A DNA stretch of 39,380 nt, taken from Mycolicibacterium sp. (GTDB lineage Bacteria > Actinomycetota > Actinomycetes > Mycobacteriales > Mycobacteriaceae). The stretch lies in the NCBI RefSeq assembly GCF_016462545.1, contig NZ_JAEMTA010000051.1, positions 1 through 39,380 of the forward strand, given 5' to 3'. How positions within the stretch are numbered: the stretch's first letter is position 1; every line of letters begins with the position of its first letter. Below the pieces are notes generated by a model. The model searched no databases. It was not told the DNA's origin and saw only the letters and a list, made by a program, of their open reading frames with translations. Positions 11,149-21,210 of the stretch are shown piece after piece. The translations under genes and the position numbers were made by a program.

Positions 11149-11189
11149 CGGCGCCCGTCCCTCGCACGAATGCGTCGGTACGGGCGCCG
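11149..11189 (-). terminator. Stem-loop between rpmE and prfA
   Basis: Ten-base perfect arms CGGCGCCCGT (11149-11158) and ACGGGCGCCG (11180-11189) enclose a 21-base loop that can itself pair (CGCAC/ATGCG region). It lies in the 87-base gap after the rpmE stop, on the transcribed strand. There is no T-run, so it may be a partial terminator, an RNA-processing signal or a 3' stabiliser rather than a classic intrinsic terminator. Confidence 0.45.
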
Positions 11190-11198
11190 TTTGGCTGA

Positions 11199-11438
11199 CT
11201 ACTTGTCGGTTGCGGCCTTCTCGCCGGCGCCGGCGCGCTTGCCGTAGCGCTTCTCGAAGCGGGCCACGCGACCGCCGCTGTCGAGGATCTTCTGCTTGCC
11301 GGTGTAGAAGGGGTGGCACTGGGAGCAGACTTCGACCACGATGTGGCCGCTCTCCTTGGTGCTCCGCGTCTGGAAGCTGTTTCCACAGCCGCAGACCACG
11401 GTGGTCTCTACGTAGTTGGGGTGAATACCCGATTTCAT
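11199..11438 (-). CDS. rpmE: 50S ribosomal protein L31, zinc-binding type
   Basis: Large-subunit protein L31, 79 residues. Cysteines 16, 18, 38 and 41 (CGC and CSQC) form the zinc site that marks the C+ form; mycobacteria usually also keep a cysteine-free paralogue for zinc shortage. The ATG at 11438 gives MKSGIHPNYVETTVV, as in relatives; the frame opens 15 bases earlier at 11453 but that gives an extra MKRTI not seen in the family. AGAGGACC just upstream may be the ribosome binding site. The C-terminus is Lys/Ala-rich as usual. Confidence 0.96.
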   Translation of the reverse strand: MKSGIHPNYVETTVVCGCGNSFQTRSTKESGHIVVEVCSQCHPFYTGKQKILDSGGRVARFEKRYGKRAGAGEKAATDK

Positions 11439-11530
11439 GATGGTCCTCTTCAATCGTTGGCCGCCGGGTCGCCTGAAATTACTGACCTGAGTCTTCAGAC
11501 GTGAACCGGAACCGAGGGGGTCGACGGTCG

Positions 11531-11536
11531 ATTATG
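11531..11536 (-). promoter_or_regulatory. Candidate -10 element for rpmE
   Basis: On the minus strand the gap between the acyl-CoA ligase stop (11557) and rpmE (11438) holds CATAAT, a good match to the actinobacterial -10 consensus, about 93 bases before the rpmE start. No convincing -35 hexamer is seen 16-18 bases upstream. It would free rpmE from the ligase gene inserted upstream. This is inference from sequence only. Confidence 0.3.
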
Positions 11537-11556
11537 CCAGGTCAGCCGCCAACCTC

Positions 11557-13170
11557 CTAAACGCCGATGGGTGGGCGCGTATTCCGGCCGCTTGCCGAGT
11601 CCGCCGACGGGCTGAAGCTGGTGCCGTCGCGCCTCCACACGACGCGCCCCGACGGGTCGACACCGAGACCGATCAATTCGCGCTTGAGGATCTTGTTGGT
11701 GGCCGTGCTCGGCAGATCCTCGGCGACCCACACGTATCGCGGCCAGGCCTTTGGGGACAGATCGCGCTGCGCCTTCAGGAACTCCTCGAACTCGACGGGG
11801 GTGAGTTGGGCGTCGTCGCGCAGCACGATCGCGGCCATCACCTGGTCGCCCACGAACTCGTCGGGCACCGGATAGACCGCAACCCGACTGATTGCGTTCA
11901 GCCGCAAGAGAATCCTCTCGATCGGGGCGGTGGTCAAATTCTCCCCGTCGACGCGCATCCAGTCCGCCGTGCGGCCCGCGAGGTAGATCCAGCCCTCGGC
12001 GTCGCGGTACGCCAGGTCACCCGACCAGTACATCCCGTCACGCAATCGCTGGTCGGTGGCACCGGGATCGTTGTAGTACCCGCGGAACAGCCCGCTGCCG
12101 CTGGTGTTGACCAACTCCCCCGTCGCCGCGTCGGCGTTGATCAGTGCGCCCGCCTCGTCGAACCGGGCGACGTCACACTCGACGACGGTCTCGGGATCGT
12201 AGATGGCGACGCCGGGGAATCCCTTGCCGATCGAACCGCGCGGACAGTCGTCGGGACGGGTGATGATCACGGCGGTCTCGGTCGAGCCGAAGCCGTCCCA
12301 GACCGCGCATCCGAAGCGGCGGCCGAACTCCTCGATGTCGCGGTCGGCGGCCTCGTTGCCGAACGCGATCCGCAGCGGGTTGTCATGATCGTCGGGCTGT
12401 TCGGTGGTCGCGAGGATGTAGGCCAGCGGCTTGCCCACGTAGTTCATGTAGGTGACCCCGTAGCGGCGGACGTCCGGCAGGAACCTCGACGCGGAGAACG
12501 CGGTGGGAACCATGGCCGCGCCGGCACCGAGTGCCACGCTCCACCCCGCGTAGACCGCGTTCGAGTGGAACAGCGGCATCGCGAGGTAGCAGACGTCGGA
12601 GTCGGTGAGTCCGTATCGCTCGACGAGCGCACTGCCGGCGAACAGCACCATTGCGTGCGGCACCTCGACGGCCTTGGGTTCGCCGCTGGTCCCCGAGGTG
12701 AAGATCATCATGAACGTGTCGTCGGCACCGACCTCGCGGTGCGGTATCAGCGCGGGCGCGGCGTCGACCTGCGCCGCCCAGTCCGCGGTCGACACGTCGA
12801 TCACGGTGATACCGGGCAGATCCACGCCGTCGAGCAGAGGCAGGTGCTCGGGATCGGTCAGCACCAGCTGACAGTCGACCCGGGCCATGTCGCGGGCCAA
12901 CGCGTCCCCGCGACGCGTGGTGTTGATGCCGCACAGCACGTAGCCGCCCAGCCCTGCCGCTGCGAGGGCGGTCAGCATGTCCGGGGTGTTACCCATGAGC
13001 ACGCCGACGTGCAACGGCTTCGACGGATCCGCCATCGCGATCACGGCGGCGGCCTGCGCACGTGCGGCGGCGAGGTGCTCACGCCAGGTCCACGACCGAT
13101 CGTCGCGCAAGATCGCGATCGAATCCTGCTCGGCTCGAGTCCGAAGCAGCTGTTGGAGTGTGTCCGCCAT
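11557..13170 (-). CDS. Fatty-acyl-CoA / acyl-AMP ligase (FadD-like, resembles FadD1)
   Basis: Member of the AMP-forming acyl-CoA synthetase superfamily, which activates a carboxylic acid with ATP and transfers it to CoA. The 537-residue protein has the ATP-binding signature IFTSGTSGEPK at about 156-166, the FGSTETAVI block, the YWSGDLAYRDAEGWIYLAGRTADWMRVDGEN hinge region and the C-terminal catalytic lysine segment LPSTATNKILKREL. It is transcribed away from a TetR-family gene with which it shares a central palindrome, suggesting regulation by substrate. The pair interrupts the usual rho-rpmE neighbourhood. The substrate cannot be told from sequence. Confidence 0.88.
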   Translation of the reverse strand: MADTLQQLLRTRAEQDSIAILRDDRSWTWREHLAAARAQAAAVIAMADPSKPLHVGVLMGNTPDMLTALAAAGLGGYVLCGINTTRRGDALARDMARVDCQLVLTDPEHLPLLDGVDLPGITVIDVSTADWAAQVDAAPALIPHREVGADDTFMMIFTSGTSGEPKAVEVPHAMVLFAGSALVERYGLTDSDVCYLAMPLFHSNAVYAGWSVALGAGAAMVPTAFSASRFLPDVRRYGVTYMNYVGKPLAYILATTEQPDDHDNPLRIAFGNEAADRDIEEFGRRFGCAVWDGFGSTETAVIITRPDDCPRGSIGKGFPGVAIYDPETVVECDVARFDEAGALINADAATGELVNTSGSGLFRGYYNDPGATDQRLRDGMYWSGDLAYRDAEGWIYLAGRTADWMRVDGENLTTAPIERILLRLNAISRVAVYPVPDEFVGDQVMAAIVLRDDAQLTPVEFEEFLKAQRDLSPKAWPRYVWVAEDLPSTATNKILKRELIGLGVDPSGRVVWRRDGTSFSPSADSASGRNTRPPIGV

Positions 13171-13227
13171 CGTTGGCTACCTCAGTCCCGAGTATGAACA
13201 GAATCCGTGAAGTGTCTACTGCCGACC

Positions 13228-13249
13228 TGCCAAACGGTACCGTCTGGCA
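13228..13249. promoter_or_regulatory. Palindromic operator between the FadD-like and TetR-family genes
   Basis: A 22-base inverted repeat with arms TGCCAAACGGT and ACCGTCTGGCA, matching at all but one base pair, lies in the divergent intergenic region. It is the same distance (57 intervening bases) from the ligase ATG at 13170 and the regulator TTG at 13307. Its size and symmetry suit a TetR-family dimer, so it is the likely autoregulatory operator controlling both genes. Confidence 0.75.
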
Positions 13250-13306
13250 ACGGGCAGAATGCATCAGTCCCACCCGTCGCGCCGAGAAACGAACAGGAGT
13301 CCGCCG

Positions 13307-13927
13307 TTGACGAGCGCCACCGCACCCCGGCCGGCATCCAAGAGCGTGCGGGATCGGCTCATCGATGCAGCGGAGCGATGTCTGCGCGCGAAGGGCATCC
13401 GATCCACGACGGTGTCCGAGGTCGCCGAGGCGGCCGGCGTCTCCAGAGGCTGGCTGTATCGGCACTTCCCCGACAAGAACTCACTTCTCGGCGCGGCGAT
13501 AGTGCGACTCAACGACGCCTACTGGTCTGAATCGCACGCGATGCTGGAGCAGATCGACGGCCTGGACGAGCAGATCGCGGCGGGCATCCGACATGGCCGG
13601 TCGGCCTACGCAGATCCGGGCGCATTGCTGATGAAATTGCGGATGGACGAGCCGGAGGAGTTCGCGGCGTGTGCGGGCGCCGGCGTCCTCGGCCTGGTGC
13701 CGGATCTGGGCGAGTTCTGGTCCAGATATCTCATCGCGGCACGGGACCGTGGTGAGATCCACGCCGACGTCGACATCGACGAGGCATCGGAATGGGTTGC
13801 GCGGGCACTGCTTTCACTGGCCACGGTCCCCGGCCAGCACCTCGACCATGCAGACGGCGACGCGGCGCTGAGGCACGTCCGCCGCTACGTCATGCCCGGA
13901 CTCCGCGCCGACCCGAAGCTGTCCTAG
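13307..13927 (+). CDS. TetR-family transcriptional regulator
   Basis: Probable ligand-responsive repressor of itself and the divergent acyl-CoA ligase gene. With the TTG start at 13307 the protein has 206 residues: a short basic arm, then the helix-turn-helix STTVSEVAEAAGVSRGWLYRHFPDKNSLL at about 32-60, then a helical ligand domain. TTG is preferred because AGGAG lies 8 bases upstream; the frame is also open from an ATG at 13259, but that adds a non-homologous leader and lacks a ribosome binding site. It is the only plus-strand protein gene in the core part of the window. Confidence 0.87.
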   Translation: MTSATAPRPASKSVRDRLIDAAERCLRAKGIRSTTVSEVAEAAGVSRGWLYRHFPDKNSLLGAAIVRLNDAYWSESHAMLEQIDGLDEQIAAGIRHGRSAYADPGALLMKLRMDEPEEFAACAGAGVLGLVPDLGEFWSRYLIAARDRGEIHADVDIDEASEWVARALLSLATVPGQHLDHADGDAALRHVRRYVMPGLRADPKLS

Positions 13928-13938
13928 CAGAACGGAAA

Positions 13939-13964
13939 CGGCCCCGCACCGAGGTGCGGGGCCG
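13939..13964. terminator. Strong GC hairpin between convergent tetR and rho
   Basis: Twelve-base perfect arms CGGCCCCGCACC (13939-13950) and GGTGCGGGGCCG (13953-13964) lie between the ends of two convergent genes. It is palindromic and so could act in both directions. No T-run follows on either strand, as is common for actinobacterial terminators. Confidence 0.65.
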
Positions 13965-13983
13965 CGTCGACTGCTGGTGACTG

Positions 13984-16098
<2,115 letters not shown>

Positions 16099-16410
16099 GG
16101 ATTTCCTTTCTTTCCCTCGCTGATCCGATTCTGCGAGGGTTCGTCGCACTCAGCTGATCCGCTGGATGCCGGGCTATCAAATGCTTACTGCATGCCCTGA
16201 GTCCCACCATTGCCTGTGCAACCATTGCTGCTGCAACGGTGATCGCCGAGATTCGCCGCCGTGCGGAGAATCGTCATCCACGAGAAGGATTGTGAGTCGT
16301 CCTAGTGTAGGCGCAGGCACAGACGCTGCGATTGCTGGACGAAAGCGAGAATAACCCGCATCGCCCCTGGAAGCAAGAAACACGCCTGATCCTGGTGTGA
16401 AGCATGTCAA
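16099..16410 (-). promoter_or_regulatory. rho upstream region with candidate promoter and long leader
   Basis: A 312-base gap without a convincing gene separates thrB from rho. On the minus strand TACACT (16309-16304) fits a TANNNT -10 box and would give a leader of about 200 bases before the rho GTG. A TTGACA also lies directly after the thrB stop (16410-16405), but no good -10 follows at the right spacing. Because Rho is commonly autoregulated by termination in its own leader, a long leader here is plausible; no riboswitch fold was recognised. Confidence 0.4.
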
Positions 16411-17379
16411 CTATTCAGTTCCGGTCGTGACCCGGACGCCTCGGCCGACCGCCTTGGCCGGCGCCCAGCGAACATGCTGGCCAACCGACATCTCCTTGAC
16501 GGCGAACCCATGCGCCGCGCCGAACTCCAACGCTTCTGCTGGAAGTTCTGGTGCGGTGCTGAATGCGAGCACGGCGGGCCCGGCACCAGAGAGCACCGCT
16601 GCCACCCCACAACGGCGCAGTATCCCGATGTATTCCGCCGAGGCGGGCATCGACGAGGCACGCTGCGGCTGATGCAGGCGGTCCTCGGTGGCAGCCATGA
16701 GCAGATCGGGGCGTTCGGTGAGGGCCACCACCATCAACGCTGACCTGCTGAGGTTGAAGCGGGCGTCAGCGTGGCTGACCTCATCCGGAAGCACCGCCCG
16801 CGTCTCCGCCGTGGACGAGCGCACCTCCGGAATGGCCGGAAACAGGTGAATGGCCGGATGTAGGCGCAACTGGGCGGCCGCGTACCGCGGCAACGCTCCC
16901 CCACCCTCGGTCCACGACACCACCGTGCCGCCGAGCACGGCCGCCGACGCGTTGTCGGGATGTCCCTCGAACTCCGAGGACAACTGGACCAGATCGGCGT
17001 CAGACATCTGCGGTGAATCCAATTGCCCAACAAGGCCATTCGCTACCGCGAGCCCGCCTACGACGGCAGCGGCAGACGATCCAAGCCCACGCGAGTGCGG
17101 AATCGCGTTGCGGGAGCGAACGATCAAACCGCCGGTACACATCCCCGCCGCCTGCAGACCATGTTCGATGGCACGTACCACGAGATGAGTGGAATCCAGC
17201 GGAACCTGACCCGAGCCTTCACCCTCGACCTCGATGTCGAGACCGGATCCGGTTGTCTCCACGTAGATTTCGTCGTACAGCCCGAGCGCCAAGCCGAGGC
17301 TGTCGAAGCCGGGACCGAGATTGGCGCTCGAGGCCGCCACCACGGCGGTGGCTGCCAGCCCCGCAGGCAGCATCTTCAT
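16411..17379 (-). CDS. thrB: Homoserine kinase
   Basis: Phosphorylates homoserine for threonine synthesis (GHMP kinase family). The protein has 322 residues from ATG at 17379 (MKMLPAGLAATAVVAASSANLGPGFDSLGLALG), the ATP-binding loop PHSRGLGSSAAAVVGGL at about 92-108 and the C-terminal motif GAAHGFAVKEMSVGQH. GGAG sits 6 bases before this ATG; an in-frame TTG at 17385 is the alternative. The gene starts 11 bases after the thrC stop, in the order hom-thrC-thrB. Confidence 0.96.
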   Translation of the reverse strand: MKMLPAGLAATAVVAASSANLGPGFDSLGLALGLYDEIYVETTGSGLDIEVEGEGSGQVPLDSTHLVVRAIEHGLQAAGMCTGGLIVRSRNAIPHSRGLGSSAAAVVGGLAVANGLVGQLDSPQMSDADLVQLSSEFEGHPDNASAAVLGGTVVSWTEGGGALPRYAAAQLRLHPAIHLFPAIPEVRSSTAETRAVLPDEVSHADARFNLSRSALMVVALTERPDLLMAATEDRLHQPQRASSMPASAEYIGILRRCGVAAVLSGAGPAVLAFSTAPELPAEALEFGAAHGFAVKEMSVGQHVRWAPAKAVGRGVRVTTGTE

Positions 17380-17390
17380 CGCCAACTCCG

Positions 17391-18470
17391 CTACGCCAAC
17401 CCGAGCTCGGCCGCGACGGCGATGGGATCAACGGCGATGGCCGTCACGGGGGGCAGTTCCTTCAGAGCGGTGTCGGGATCCTTCAGCCCATTGCCCGTGA
17501 CCGTGCACACCACGGTTGAGCCACTCTGAACCCAGCCGTCATCGATGGACTTCAGCAGGCCCGCGACGCTTGCGGCGGAGGCAGGCTCGACGAACACCCC
17601 TTCACTGCGCGCCACCAGGTGGTACGCGGCGAGAATCTCCTCGTCCGTCGCTGCCAGGAACTTACCGTTGGACTGCTGCTGCGCTTCCACGGCCGAGTTC
17701 CACGATGCCGGCGAGCCGATCCTGATGGCGGTGGCGATCGTCTCGGGTTTGGCTACGGGCGCTCCCGACACCAGCGGGGCGGCGCCGGCGGCCTGCGTAC
17801 CGAGCATGCGCGGCACCTTCTGCGCCAGCCCGTCGCGGTGATACTCGGTGTAGCCCTTCCAGTACGCGGTGATGTTGCCCGCATTGCCCACCGGCAGAGC
17901 GTGCACGTCCGGCGCGTCACCGAGGGCATCGACGATCTCGAACGCCGCCGTCTTCTGACCCTCGATCCGGTAGGGGTTGACGGAGTTGACCAGCGACACC
18001 GCGGGAAAGTCCGCGGTCAACTTGCGGGCCAACTCGAGACAGTCGTCGAAGTTTCCGTCGATCTGAATGATCTTGGCACCGTGCATGACTGCTTGCGCGA
18101 GCTTGCCCATCGCGATCTTGCCCTGCGGAATCAGCACGGCACAGGTGATGCCCGCCTTCGCGGCGTAGGCCGCCGCCGAGGCCGACGTGTTTCCCGTGGA
18201 GGCGCACAACACGGCCTTCTGGCCGCGGGCCACCGCCTCGGTCACTGCCATGGTCATGCCGCGGTCCTTGAACGAGCCCGTGGGATTGAGTCCCTCGACC
18301 TTCAGGTACACCGTGCAGCCGGTCTGTTCCGAGAGTCTCTTGGCTTCGATGAGCGGCGTGCCGCCCTCCAACAGAGTGATCGGAGTCCAGCCGTCCTCGA
18401 CGGGCAACCGGTCCCGGTAGGCGGCGATCAGGCCGGGCCAGGGTTGGTGCACGGCGGTGCGGGAGGTCAT
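17391..18470 (-). CDS. thrC: Threonine synthase
   Basis: PLP enzyme turning O-phosphohomoserine into threonine, the last step of the pathway. The 359-residue protein carries the PLP lysine K68 in NPTGSFKDRGM, the serine/asparagine loop ASTGNTSASAAAY and the glycine-rich phosphate loop ALPVGNAGNITAYW. The ATG at 18470 overlaps the hom stop by four bases (ATGA), so translation is coupled to hom. Confidence 0.97.
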   Translation of the reverse strand: MTSRTAVHQPWPGLIAAYRDRLPVEDGWTPITLLEGGTPLIEAKRLSEQTGCTVYLKVEGLNPTGSFKDRGMTMAVTEAVARGQKAVLCASTGNTSASAAAYAAKAGITCAVLIPQGKIAMGKLAQAVMHGAKIIQIDGNFDDCLELARKLTADFPAVSLVNSVNPYRIEGQKTAAFEIVDALGDAPDVHALPVGNAGNITAYWKGYTEYHRDGLAQKVPRMLGTQAAGAAPLVSGAPVAKPETIATAIRIGSPASWNSAVEAQQQSNGKFLAATDEEILAAYHLVARSEGVFVEPASAASVAGLLKSIDDGWVQSGSTVVCTVTGNGLKDPDTALKELPPVTAIAVDPIAVAAELGLA

Positions 18471-19792
18471 TCGTTGGTTCCTTCCAAGCGCAGCACGCTG
18501 TTGATACTCGATACGACGTCGAGATCGGCAAGGGCGTCAACGGTTTCCGACAGCGCGGCATCGGTCGCGCGGTGGGTGACGACGACGATGCGGGCGCCGC
18601 ACCTCTGACCGCCCTCGTCGACCATGCCCTCCTGGCGAACCTCCGCGATGCTGACCTCGCGCTTGCCGAACTCCGCGGCGACAGCGGACAGCACGCCCGG
18701 CCGGTCCGCCACGTTCATGCTGACGTAGTAGCGCGTCGGGATGAATCCGATGGGAGCGATCGGCAGTTCGGCGTACTTCGATTCGCGTGGTCCCAACCCG
18801 CCCTGTACCCGGTTGCGGGCGGCCATCACGAGGTCACCCATCACGGCCGACGCCGTCGGTGCTCCGCCCGCGCCCTGACCGTAGAACATCAGCCGTCCGG
18901 CGGCCTCGGCCTCGACGACGACCGCGTTGAACGCACCGTTGACGGATGCCAACGGGTGCTCCAGCGGCACCAGAGCCGGGTAGACGCGAGCCGAGACACG
19001 CTGCTGGCCTTCGTCGTTGATGATGCGCTCGCAAATCGCGAGCAGTTTGATGGTGCAGCCGAGCGCTCTGGCCGACTCGAAGTCCGCCGAGGTGACCTTG
19101 GTGATGCCCTCGCGGTACACGTCATCGGCCGTCACCCGGGTGTGGAACGCGATGGACGCAAGGATGGCGGCCTTCGCGGCGGCGTCGTATCCCTCGACGT
19201 CCGCGGTCGGATCCGCTTCCGCATAGCCGAGCGCACTCGCATCCGCCAGGGCCGACGAGTAGTCCGCCCCCGTCTCGTCCATGGCCGAGAGGATGTAGTT
19301 CGTCGTGCCGTTGACGATTCCGGCGACGCGTAGCACGGTGTCGCCGGCCAACGACTGGGTCAGCGGTCGGATGACCGGAATCGCACCCGCGACCGCAGCC
19401 TCGAAATACAGGTCCGCGCGGGCTCTTTCAGCGGCTTGGGCCAACTCACCGGTGGACTGCGCCATCAGCGCCTTATTGGCGGTGACCACCGACTTGCCCC
19501 GCTCGAGCGCCGCGAGAATCGCCTTGCGCGCGGGCTCGACGGGGCCCATCAGCTCGACGACGATGTCGACGTCGTCGCGGGACACCAGGGCGTCGATGTC
19601 ATCGGTCAGCAACTCGACCGGCACGCCTCGGTCGTCGGCGACCCGCCGGACCCCGATGCCGCGCAATTCCAGTGGCGCGCCGATCCGGGCCGCAAGATCG
19701 GGTGCGCTGTCGGCGATGATCCGCACCACTTCGCTGCCGACGTTGCCGAGTCCCAATACCGCTACACCGACCGGCTTCTCGTTGTCCACCAT
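18467..19792 (-). CDS. hom: Homoserine dehydrogenase
   Basis: Reduces aspartate semialdehyde to homoserine with NAD(P)H, the branch point between lysine and threonine/methionine. The 441 residues comprise a Rossmann domain with GLGNVG at 14-19, the catalytic domain with GIVNGTTNYILSAM and EADPTADVEGYDAAAKAAIL, and a C-terminal ACT domain (from about residue 350, YVSMNVADRPGVLSAVAAEF) expected to bind threonine for feedback inhibition. Its ATG overlaps the lysA stop by one base (TAATG). This is called thrA in M. tuberculosis. Confidence 0.97.
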   Translation of the reverse strand: MVDNEKPVGVAVLGLGNVGSEVVRIIADSAPDLAARIGAPLELRGIGVRRVADDRGVPVELLTDDIDALVSRDDVDIVVELMGPVEPARKAILAALERGKSVVTANKALMAQSTGELAQAAERARADLYFEAAVAGAIPVIRPLTQSLAGDTVLRVAGIVNGTTNYILSAMDETGADYSSALADASALGYAEADPTADVEGYDAAAKAAILASIAFHTRVTADDVYREGITKVTSADFESARALGCTIKLLAICERIINDEGQQRVSARVYPALVPLEHPLASVNGAFNAVVVEAEAAGRLMFYGQGAGGAPTASAVMGDLVMAARNRVQGGLGPRESKYAELPIAPIGFIPTRYYVSMNVADRPGVLSAVAAEFGKREVSIAEVRQEGMVDEGGQRCGARIVVVTHRATDAALSETVDALADLDVVSSINSVLRLEGTNE

Positions 19793-21210
19793 TAGTTGGT
19801 CACCTCCAGGCTCAAGAGATCGTCCACCGTTTCGCGGCGCAGAACGAGGCGCGAGGATCCGTCGCGCACTGCCACCACGGCTGGACGGCCGAGCAGGTTG
19901 TACCTGCTCGACATCGAATAGCAGTACGCACCGGTCGCAGCGACCCCGATCAGGTCACCCGGTGCGACGTCGTCCGACACGTAGGTGTCGCGGACGACGA
20001 TGTCACCGCTCTCGCAGTGCTTTCCGACGATCCGGGCCAACACGGGCGGCCCCTCACTGACGCGTGACACCAGCCGGGCGTCATATTCGGCCGCGTACAG
20101 CGAGGTCCGGATGTTGTCACTCATCCCGCCGTCGACGCTGACGTAGCGACGATGTGCCGTTTGACTGACGGCGACGTCCTTCACCGTTCCGACCTCGTAC
20201 AGCGTGACGGTGCCCGGGCCCGCAATGGCGCGACCAGGCTCGACGACGAGCTTCGGCGCCGGCAGTCCGACGGCGGCCGATTCGTTGACGACGATGGCGC
20301 CGATCTTGGCCGCGAGGTCCTCCATCGGAGGCGGATCATCCTGCGGCAGATAGGAAATGCCGAGACCGCCCCCGAGATCGACGATGGACATCTGCGCGGT
20401 CTTCTCGACGCCGAACTCGGCGACCACGTCGCGTAGCAACCCGATCACGCGGTGCGCGGCGAGTTCGAACCCGGCGACGTCGAAGATCTGCGAACCGATG
20501 TGGCTGTGCAGGCCGACGAGGCGGAGGTGATCGGCCGCGAACACCCGGCGGACGGCATCGATGGCGGCGCCGCTGGCCAGCGAGAGACCGAACTTCTGGT
20601 CTTCGTGCGCGGTCGAGATGAACTCGTGGGTGTGCGCTTCGACGCCGACGGTGACGCGCACCAGCACGTCCTGCAGGACACCCGCCTCGCCCGCGATGGC
20701 GTCGAGCCGATCGATCTCGGTGATCGAGTCGAGTACCACGTGCTCGATGCCCGCTTTGACGGCCATCTCGAGCTCGTCGATTGATTTGTTGTTGCCGTGC
20801 AGCGCAATTCGCTCGGGCGGGAAGTTCGCGTTGAGCGCGACGGCGAGCTCGCCACCGCTGGCTACGTCGAGCGACAGCCCTTCTTCGTCGATCCAGCGGG
20901 CGATCTCAGTGCAGAGGAACGCCTTGGCCGCGTATCGGACGTGCTCGCCGCCACCAAATGCGGCGGCGATGTCGCGGCAGCGCGACCGGAAGTCGTCTTC
21001 GTCGATCACGAACAATGGCGTGCCGTACTCCGCGGCAAGCTGGGTGACGGGCACGCCTGCGATCGCGACCTCGCCGTCGGCGGCACGGACGGCGTTGCGT
21101 GGCCACACGTTTGGAGCTAGCGCGAGCATCTCCGCAGGTGTCCGCGGGAGAGCGGGCGCATTGCCGTGACGGGTGTCCTCGGCGTGGCGGGGACCAGCGG
21201 GATGGGCCAT
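19792..21210 (-). CDS. lysA: Diaminopimelate decarboxylase
   Basis: PLP enzyme (alanine racemase fold III) that decarboxylates meso-diaminopimelate to lysine. From ATG at 21210 the protein has 472 residues (MAHPAGPRHAEDTRHG). The PLP lysine is K96 in VRYAAKAF; the glycine loop is VDLGGGLGISY, and the substrate motif GKHCESGDIV and the late Tyr in GAYCYSMSSRYNLLGRPAVV are present. The ATG overlaps the argS stop (TAATG), which fixes the start; the open frame extends to 21396 inside argS but that part is spurious. Confidence 0.97.
   Translation of the reverse strand: MAHPAGPRHAEDTRHGNAPALPRTPAEMLALAPNVWPRNAVRAADGEVAIAGVPVTQLAAEYGTPLFVIDEDDFRSRCRDIAAAFGGGEHVRYAAKAFLCTEIARWIDEEGLSLDVASGGELAVALNANFPPERIALHGNNKSIDELEMAVKAGIEHVVLDSITEIDRLDAIAGEAGVLQDVLVRVTVGVEAHTHEFISTAHEDQKFGLSLASGAAIDAVRRVFAADHLRLVGLHSHIGSQIFDVAGFELAAHRVIGLLRDVVAEFGVEKTAQMSIVDLGGGLGISYLPQDDPPPMEDLAAKIGAIVVNESAAVGLPAPKLVVEPGRAIAGPGTVTLYEVGTVKDVAVSQTAHRRYVSVDGGMSDNIRTSLYAAEYDARLVSRVSEGPPVLARIVGKHCESGDIVVRDTYVSDDVAPGDLIGVAATGAYCYSMSSRYNLLGRPAVVAVRDGSSRLVLRRETVDDLLSLEVTN

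Noticed and set aside
11806..13197. Plus-strand frame of 463 codons opposite the acyl-CoA ligase
   Set aside because: Antisense shadow with His/Arg/Val-rich low-information sequence.
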